Source of the DNA: an uncultured Clostridia bacterium
GTDB lineage: Bacteria > Bacillota > Clostridia > Christensenellales > Aristaeellaceae
Assembly (NCBI GenBank): GCA_934631985.1
Contig: CAKTYE010000056.1
Coordinates: 1 to 17,036, forward strand
Length of the DNA stretch: 17,036 nucleotides
Direction: 5' to 3'
Of the stretch, positions 13,005 through 17,036 are shown piece after piece (position 1 is the stretch's first letter; each line of letters begins with the position of its first letter). Below the pieces are notes generated by a model that was not told where the DNA came from, did no database searches, and worked only from the letters and a program-made list of their open reading frames with translations. Both the position numbers and the translations under genes were made by a program.

Positions 13005-14273
13005 ATGTTCCCAGCAAGACGGATGGAGAAGCGAATGTTCGATCATTGGACGTTGGAAAATGGATTGCACATCGTGGGCGAACGACTGCCGTACCTGCGG
13101 TCCGTGTCCATTGGCGTGTGGATGCGGGTGGGTTCCATGATGGAAACGCCTGCGGAAAACGGCCTGAGCCACTTTCTGGAGCATATGGTCTTCAAGGGGA
13201 CGGAAAAGCGCTCCACCCGCGACATTGCGGAGGAAATGGACGCGGTGGGCGGTCAGATGAACGCCTTCACGGGCAAGGACTGCACCTGCTTTTATGCCAA
13301 GGTCATTGACGAGGATTTGCCGCTGGCGGTGGACATCCTCAGCGATATGACGCTGCATGCGGCGCTTGACCCCATAGAGTTCAATAAGGAACGCGGGGTC
13401 ATTCTGGAGGAGATCTCCATGGAGGAGGACTCCCCGGAGGATGTGGTGCATGAGCTGCTCAGCCGCATTCAGTTCGGCGATCAGGCGGCAGGCATGCCTA
13501 TCCTTGGTCCGGCAGAGCAGATCGCGGCATATACCCGGGATGATCTGGCAAATTACCGCGCGCGGCATTATCACCCGGAAAACTGCGTGGTGGCACTGGC
13601 AGGCAACTATGACCCCGAACGTGTGCTGGCACTGATGCAGCAGTACTTCGGGGAATGGCAGAAGTCCGGTCAGCGGCAGACCGTGCCACCCATGGCGCCG
13701 ATCCCAGGACAAAAGGCCGCGAAGGAAAAGGATACCGAGCAGCTGCACCTTTGCCTGGGGTATCCGGGTACCTTCCTGGGCAGTGATGAGCTGTATCCCA
13801 TGTCCGTGATGAATAATCTGCTGGGTGGCGCAATGTCTTCCCGCCTGTTCCAGCGCATCCGCGAGGAAATGGGCATGGCCTATTCCATTTATACCTATCC
13901 TTCCACCTATGTGGGCTGCGGCACGTTTGCGGTCTATGCGGGGGTGTCCCCGAAGAATGGTCACGCCGTGCTGGAGGAGACGCTGAAGCAGCTTGATCTG
14001 CTGCGCCGGGAGGGCGTGACGGAAAAGGAATTTCGCGAGGCGAAGAACCAACTGCGCGGCTCCTATCTGCTCAGCCTGGAAAGCCCCGGAAGCCGGATGC
14101 AGTCCATGGGCCGCGGACAATTGCACTTGGATCGCTGTATGACCCCCGAGGAGACCGTGGCGAAGATCGAAGCCGTGACCATGGAGGACGTGAACGCAGT
14201 GGCGCGACGCATCTTCGCGGCAGAACCCTGCATCTCCGTGGTGGGCAAGCAGGCGGAAAGCTACCTGAAATAA
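13005..14273 (+). CDS. M16-family zinc peptidase (processing-peptidase-like)
   Basis: The 422-residue product is a complete M16B metalloprotease. The zinc and catalytic motif is H56-F-L-E59-H60 (SHFLEHMVFKGT), and the third ligand, E136, lies 76 residues after H60 in VILEEISMEED. C-terminal lobe motifs include MSSRLFQRIREEMGMAYSIY. A gene of this family directly after pnp is the usual Firmicutes order (mlpA/ymxG in Bacillus). ATG 13005 has GGGAG 6 bases upstream; ATG 13035 (MFDHWTLENGLHIV) also has GGAG 6 bases upstream and gives the N-terminus most like homologues, so it may be the true start. There is no signal peptide. It could pair with the zinc-site-altered M16 protein at 6860-8146. A strong terminator follows. 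The substrate is unknown. Confidence 0.95.
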   Translation: MFPARRMEKRMFDHWTLENGLHIVGERLPYLRSVSIGVWMRVGSMMETPAENGLSHFLEHMVFKGTEKRSTRDIAEEMDAVGGQMNAFTGKDCTCFYAKVIDEDLPLAVDILSDMTLHAALDPIEFNKERGVILEEISMEEDSPEDVVHELLSRIQFGDQAAGMPILGPAEQIAAYTRDDLANYRARHYHPENCVVALAGNYDPERVLALMQQYFGEWQKSGQRQTVPPMAPIPGQKAAKEKDTEQLHLCLGYPGTFLGSDELYPMSVMNNLLGGAMSSRLFQRIREEMGMAYSIYTYPSTYVGCGTFAVYAGVSPKNGHAVLEETLKQLDLLRREGVTEKEFREAKNQLRGSYLLSLESPGSRMQSMGRGQLHLDRCMTPEETVAKIEAVTMEDVNAVARRIFAAEPCISVVGKQAESYLK

Positions 14274-14295
14274 ATAAAACGCATTGTGTGCCTGA

Positions 14296-14336
14296 AAATG
14301 CTGAGATGAAGGATTTTCCTTCCCTCAGCATTTTTT
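14296..14336 (+). terminator. Rho-independent terminator after the second M16 gene
   Basis: AAATGCTGAG (14296-14305) pairs with CTCAGCATTT (14324-14333), with a second helix GAAGGA/TCCTTC inside and a TTTTTT run (14331-14336). It closes the pnp–M16 unit. Confidence 0.93.
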
Positions 14337-14518
14337 ATACGGGAAGAAGGCCGCAAAAATTTTATCAGGTCGGGAAACGGCAGGGGGAAAAGGGCTAAAC
14401 GCTTGCAAATCAAGGCGCTGGAGGAAGGACGTGAGCAAAAATACCAGTGAAACAGTCGAGTTAAGAAGGGGATCTTGAGTCAGGTACGATTTGCTTGTGA
14501 AAAATTGTAAATTTCATC
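14337..14518. other. Non-coding stretch upstream of the flavin reductase promoter
   Basis: This is most of a 367-base gap without a gene. No open frame with a ribosome site was found. The 3' part is AT-rich, as expected of a promoter UP region. It includes an imperfect dyad, TGAAA (14498-14502) with TTTCA (14512-14516), just before the -35, which could be a second regulator site. Otherwise nothing is seen. Confidence 0.4.
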
Positions 14519-14548
14519 TTGACTTTTCAGCTCGGTTCAAGCTATAAT
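14519..14548 (+). promoter_or_regulatory. Promoter of the exported flavin reductase gene
   Basis: TTGACT (14519-14524) and a perfect TATAAT (14543-14548) are separated by 18 bases, with AT-rich sequence before. The predicted start is near 14555, giving a leader of about 85 bases. This is the best promoter in the window. Confidence 0.85.
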
Positions 14549-14562
14549 ACCATCGCTAGGAT

Positions 14563-14580
14563 GTGTTAATAGCTTAACAA
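14563..14580 (+). promoter_or_regulatory. Predicted Rex (NADH-sensing repressor) operator
   Basis: GTGTTAATAGCTTAACAA matches the clostridial Rex consensus TTGTTAANNNNTTAACAA at 13 of 14 defined positions and holds a perfect TGTTAA-N4-TTAACA dyad. It lies about 10-25 bases after the predicted transcription start, where bound repressor would block the polymerase. Rex leaves DNA when NADH/NAD+ is high, so the reductase would be made when electrons are in excess. The site is seen; its use is inferred. Confidence 0.65.
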
Positions 14581-14640
14581 GCGCGACGAGCAATGCGGCC
14601 CGCCGGATACATCCGCAAATCACAGAAGGAGGTTTGTCCC

Positions 14641-16620
14641 ATGAAAAAGTTTCTGGCTGTTCTGCTGACGCTGGCAATGGTGCTCAGCCTCAATGGCTTC
14701 GCTTTCGCGGAGTCCGCAGCCGAGAAGACTGCCATGACCCCCGGCACCTATGAAGGCAGTGCCCAGGGTCAGAATGGCGTGGTGACCGTGAAGGTTACCG
14801 TAACGGACAAGGCGATCGAGTCCATCGAAGTGACCGAGCAGCAGGAGACCCCCGGCATCGGCGCTCCCCTGACCGAGGAAGGCTATGAGGGAACCACCCC
14901 CATCGTCGAGATTCCGAAGGCCATCGTGGAGAATCAGACCCTCGAAGTGGACTCCGTTTCCGGCGCGACCATCACCAGCTATGCGGTGAAGAGCGCTGTG
15001 CGGAACGCCCTGAAGAAAGCCGGCGCGAACGTGGACGAGTGGAAGACGCCCGTCGCGAAGCCCGAAGCTACCGAGACCGCTGAGACCTACGACGTGGTTG
15101 TGGTCGGCGGCGGCGGCGCTGGTCTGGCGGCTGCCATCTCCGCGAAGCAGCAGGGCGCTGAGACCGTGCTGGTGCTGGAGAAGTGCGGCGCGGTCGGCGG
15201 CGACACGCTGGTTTGCGGCGCTATCTACAACTGCCCCGATGAGGAGCTGCAGAGCAAGGAGACCCTGTCTGACGCCAAGAAGGCGCAGATTGAGGCTGTC
15301 CTGGCGAAGCCCACCACTGCGGATGACGAGAAGGAGCTGCAGGACACTGTGGCTGCCGAGTGGAAGGCCTATCAGGAATCCGGCCGCACCGACATCTTTG
15401 ACTCGGATGCCTGGTACGCGCTGCAGACCTTCGACGGCGGCGACCGCGTTGCAAACCTGGACCTGGTGAAGGTGCTGTGCTACAACGCGAAGCCCGGCTA
15501 TGACTGGATCAAGTCTCTGGGCATGGAGTTCCATGACACCATCGGTCAGGGCGCTGGCTCTCTGTGGCAGCGTACCCATACCTCCACCATGAACATGGGC
15601 ACTGGCTTCATCAGCACCTATGTGAACAACATGGCGAAGATGGATGGCGTGAAGATCATGACCTCCACCACCGGTAAGACCCTGATCAAGGACGAAAACG
15701 GTAACATCACCGGCGTGACCGCTGAGGATGTGAACGGCAACACCTACACCTTCACCGCCACTAAGGGCGTTGTGCTGGCTACCGGCGGCTTCGCGGCTAA
15801 CGGCTCCATGATCGCTGAGTACAACACCTCTGACAAGTGGAAGGACACCGACCTGAGCAAGGTCAAGACCACCAACCGCTATGCCTGCTCTCAGGGCGAT
15901 GGCATCACCATGGCGCTGGATGCGGGTGCTTCCCTGACCCAGATGGATCAGATCCAGCTGCTGTACTTGGGCAACGTGAAGGATGGTCAGCTGACCAAGT
16001 ATCCGCCTCGTGTGGTGAACGGCACCGACCAGGAGATCTTCATCAACAAGGAAGGCAAGCGCTTTGTTCAGGAAGACGGTCGTCGTGACACCATCTGCTT
16101 GGCTGTGCTGCAGCAGACCGACAGCATGTTCTACTTCCTGGAATCTGCTGACGGCAACTATGTGGATGTTGACACCGCGCTGTCTGCGGATGGCTTCTCT
16201 CTCCGTTATCTGGAGGAGCAGGGCTATGTGTACATCGCCGACACCCTCGACGAAATGGCCGAGAAGCTGGGCATGGATGCTGAGACCCTGAAGGCGACTG
16301 TGGACACCTTCAATGCTTCCGTGGAAGCTGGCGAGGATAAGGATGGCTTCGGCCGTACCCTGTTCAGCACTCAGCTGACCAAGGGCCCCTGGGTTGCCAC
16401 TCCCCGTACTGCCTGCCTGCACCACACCATGGGCGGCGTGACCATCGACACCGAGTGCCGCGTGCTGAACGCGAACAACGAGGCGATCAAGGGTCTGTAC
16501 GCTGCTGGCGAAATCACTGGTGGTATCCACGGTGCGAACCGCCTGGGCGGCAACGCTGTGGTTGACACGGTTGTGTTTGGCAAGCTGGCTGGCGAGACCG
16601 TCATGGCTGACGCGAAGTAA
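14641..16620 (+). CDS. Exported FMN/FAD flavin reductase, fumarate-reductase-like
   Basis: This 659-residue protein belongs to the flavocytochrome c/urocanate reductase group, which reduces a C=C bond of small organic acids as an anaerobic electron sink. A signal peptide (1-23, MKKFLAVLL...AFA|ES) lacks a lipobox. An FMN-binding domain (about 35-125) ends in the flavinylation motif D104-SVSGA-T110, where ApbE would attach FMN to T110. The FAD domain starts at YDVVVVGGGGAGLAAA (150-165). Residues matching the Fcc3 active site are present: H313 (QRTHTST), R482 (EDGRRDT), H594/H595 (HHTMGGV) and R634 (HGANRLGGNA). No heme motif (CxxCH) is found, so electrons must arrive from another carrier. The ATG has AAGGAGG (14626-14632) 8 bases upstream. 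It is monocistronic, with strong promoter, Rex-like site and terminator. Codon choice resembles pnp. The substrate (fumarate, urocanate, cinnamate-like or other) is unresolved. Confidence 0.93.
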   Translation: MKKFLAVLLTLAMVLSLNGFAFAESAAEKTAMTPGTYEGSAQGQNGVVTVKVTVTDKAIESIEVTEQQETPGIGAPLTEEGYEGTTPIVEIPKAIVENQTLEVDSVSGATITSYAVKSAVRNALKKAGANVDEWKTPVAKPEATETAETYDVVVVGGGGAGLAAAISAKQQGAETVLVLEKCGAVGGDTLVCGAIYNCPDEELQSKETLSDAKKAQIEAVLAKPTTADDEKELQDTVAAEWKAYQESGRTDIFDSDAWYALQTFDGGDRVANLDLVKVLCYNAKPGYDWIKSLGMEFHDTIGQGAGSLWQRTHTSTMNMGTGFISTYVNNMAKMDGVKIMTSTTGKTLIKDENGNITGVTAEDVNGNTYTFTATKGVVLATGGFAANGSMIAEYNTSDKWKDTDLSKVKTTNRYACSQGDGITMALDAGASLTQMDQIQLLYLGNVKDGQLTKYPPRVVNGTDQEIFINKEGKRFVQEDGRRDTICLAVLQQTDSMFYFLESADGNYVDVDTALSADGFSLRYLEEQGYVYIADTLDEMAEKLGMDAETLKATVDTFNASVEAGEDKDGFGRTLFSTQLTKGPWVATPRTACLHHTMGGVTIDTECRVLNANNEAIKGLYAAGEITGGIHGANRLGGNAVVDTVVFGKLAGETVMADAK

Positions 16621-16640
16621 GCTTTTCCCAAAGTAAAAGG

Positions 16641-16673
16641 ACTGCCGCAGGTTTTGTGCCTGCGGCAGTTTTT
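16641..16673 (+). terminator. Rho-independent terminator after the flavin reductase gene
   Basis: ACTGCCGCAGG (16641-16651) pairs perfectly with CCTGCGGCAGT (16659-16669) around a 7-base loop, followed by TTTTT (16669-16673). Confidence 0.95.
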
Positions 16674-16716
16674 CTATGGAACGAAGTTGTGCGAAGGCGA
16701 TGACCTGACTTGTCCT

Positions 16717-16746
16717 CTGCGTCATCAGTCAGTTTCCATGACGCAG
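16717..16746. repeat. Inverted repeat of unknown role
   Basis: CTGCGTCAT (16717-16725) and ATGACGCAG (16738-16746) form a perfect 9-bp dyad with a 12-base loop. It lies between two convergent terminators and has no U-run, so it is not needed for termination. CTGCGTC recurs at about 16757. Confidence 0.4.
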
Positions 16747-16825
16747 CATGTAGCACCTGCGTCGCTCTGCAATTTTGACGCTCTCTGCAAATGGGAGGGG
16801 GAACGAAAAACAAAATGGTAAAAGA

Positions 16826-16860
16826 AAATTCCTTGAGAATCATTGATTCTCAAGGAATTT
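16826..16860 (-). terminator. Rho-independent terminator of the tRNA operon
   Basis: A perfect 16-bp stem (16826-16841 with 16845-16860) with a 3-base loop follows the tRNA genes on the - strand and runs into TCTTTT. Confidence 0.92.
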
Positions 16861-16867
16861 CTGTTAG

Positions 16868-16941
16868 TGGCTCCGATAGGATTCGAACCTATGACACTCC
16901 GGGTATGAACCGAATGCTCTAGCCAACTGAGCTACGGAGCC
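16868..16941 (-). tRNA. tRNA-Met (CAT), elongator
   Basis: The - strand folds into a 74-base cloverleaf: acceptor GGCTCCG/CGGAGCC, D stem GCTC/GAGC, anticodon stem TTCGG/CCGGA with loop TTCATAC (anticodon CAT), T stem ATAGG/CCTAT with TTCGAAT, and A73. The G1-C72 pair and TTCATAC loop mark an elongator Met tRNA rather than initiator or tRNA-Ile(CAT), whose loop is usually CTCATAA. The CCA end is not encoded (CTA follows). It is 6 bases downstream of the initiator gene and shares its transcript. Confidence 0.96.
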
Positions 16942-16947
16942 ACATGG

Positions 16948-17021
<74 letters not shown>

Positions 17022-17036
17022 TCAAGACCGTTTCCG

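Noticed and set aside
12853..14293. Shared ACGCATTGTRTGC near 12858 and 14279
   Set aside because: A 13-15 base near-match is expected by chance in a window of this size, and the flanks differ.
16868..16941. tRNA-Ile (CAT) as an alternative identity of the first tRNA
   Set aside because: The anticodon loop TTCATAC and the overall sequence fit elongator Met; tRNA-Ile(CAT) usually has CTCATAA.

Overview
The window looks like chromosome from a strictly anaerobic, GC-rich member of the Firmicutes (class Clostridia). Four things support this. It carries the oxygen-sensitive class III ribonucleotide reductase with its activase (nrdD, nrdG). The rpsO–pnp–M16 peptidase order is the one known from Bacillus and Clostridia. 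Gram-positive Shine-Dalgarno sites (AAGGAGG, GGAGG) stand before nearly every gene. A predicted Rex operator and a predicted NrdR box pair match Firmicutes-type redox and dNTP regulation. The species cannot be fixed from the sequence.

Layout: (1) 1-2990, + strand: an nrdDG operon behind two NrdR boxes. (2) 3041-6586, - strand: a three-gene cell-envelope operon (FHA-domain membrane protein, FtsW/RodA glycosyltransferase, class B penicillin-binding protein) with overlapping genes. It converges on nrdG, and one hairpin containing both stop codons separates them. (3) 6860-8146, - strand: an M16-type peptidase homologue that has lost one zinc ligand. (4) 8379-9711, - strand: two overlapping genes of unknown function, tentatively the DUF6323/DUF6179 pair. 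(5) 9765-14336, + strand: rpsO, pnp and a second, complete M16 peptidase. (6) 14519-16673, + strand: a single gene for an exported flavin reductase (covalent FMN domain plus FAD fumarate-reductase-like domain) under a strong promoter and a near-perfect Rex box. (7) 16826-17021, - strand: two tRNA genes, initiator tRNA-fMet and elongator tRNA-Met, with a terminator.

The genes are mostly housekeeping. nrdDG makes dNTPs without oxygen. FHA–RodA–PBP forms a peptidoglycan synthesis module (polymerase plus transpeptidase with a possible signalling partner). rpsO–pnp serve translation and RNA turnover. The exported reductase probably passes electrons to a small organic acceptor, and its Rex site would tie that to the NADH/NAD+ ratio.

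The most unusual structure is a family of four related palindromic repeats arranged as two inverted pairs. One pair lies between the first M16 gene and the FHA gene, the other between pnp and the second M16 gene. Both pairs have the same layout relative to transcription, which resembles the BIMEs of enterobacteria. No CRISPR array, prophage, insertion sequence or rRNA gene was seen.
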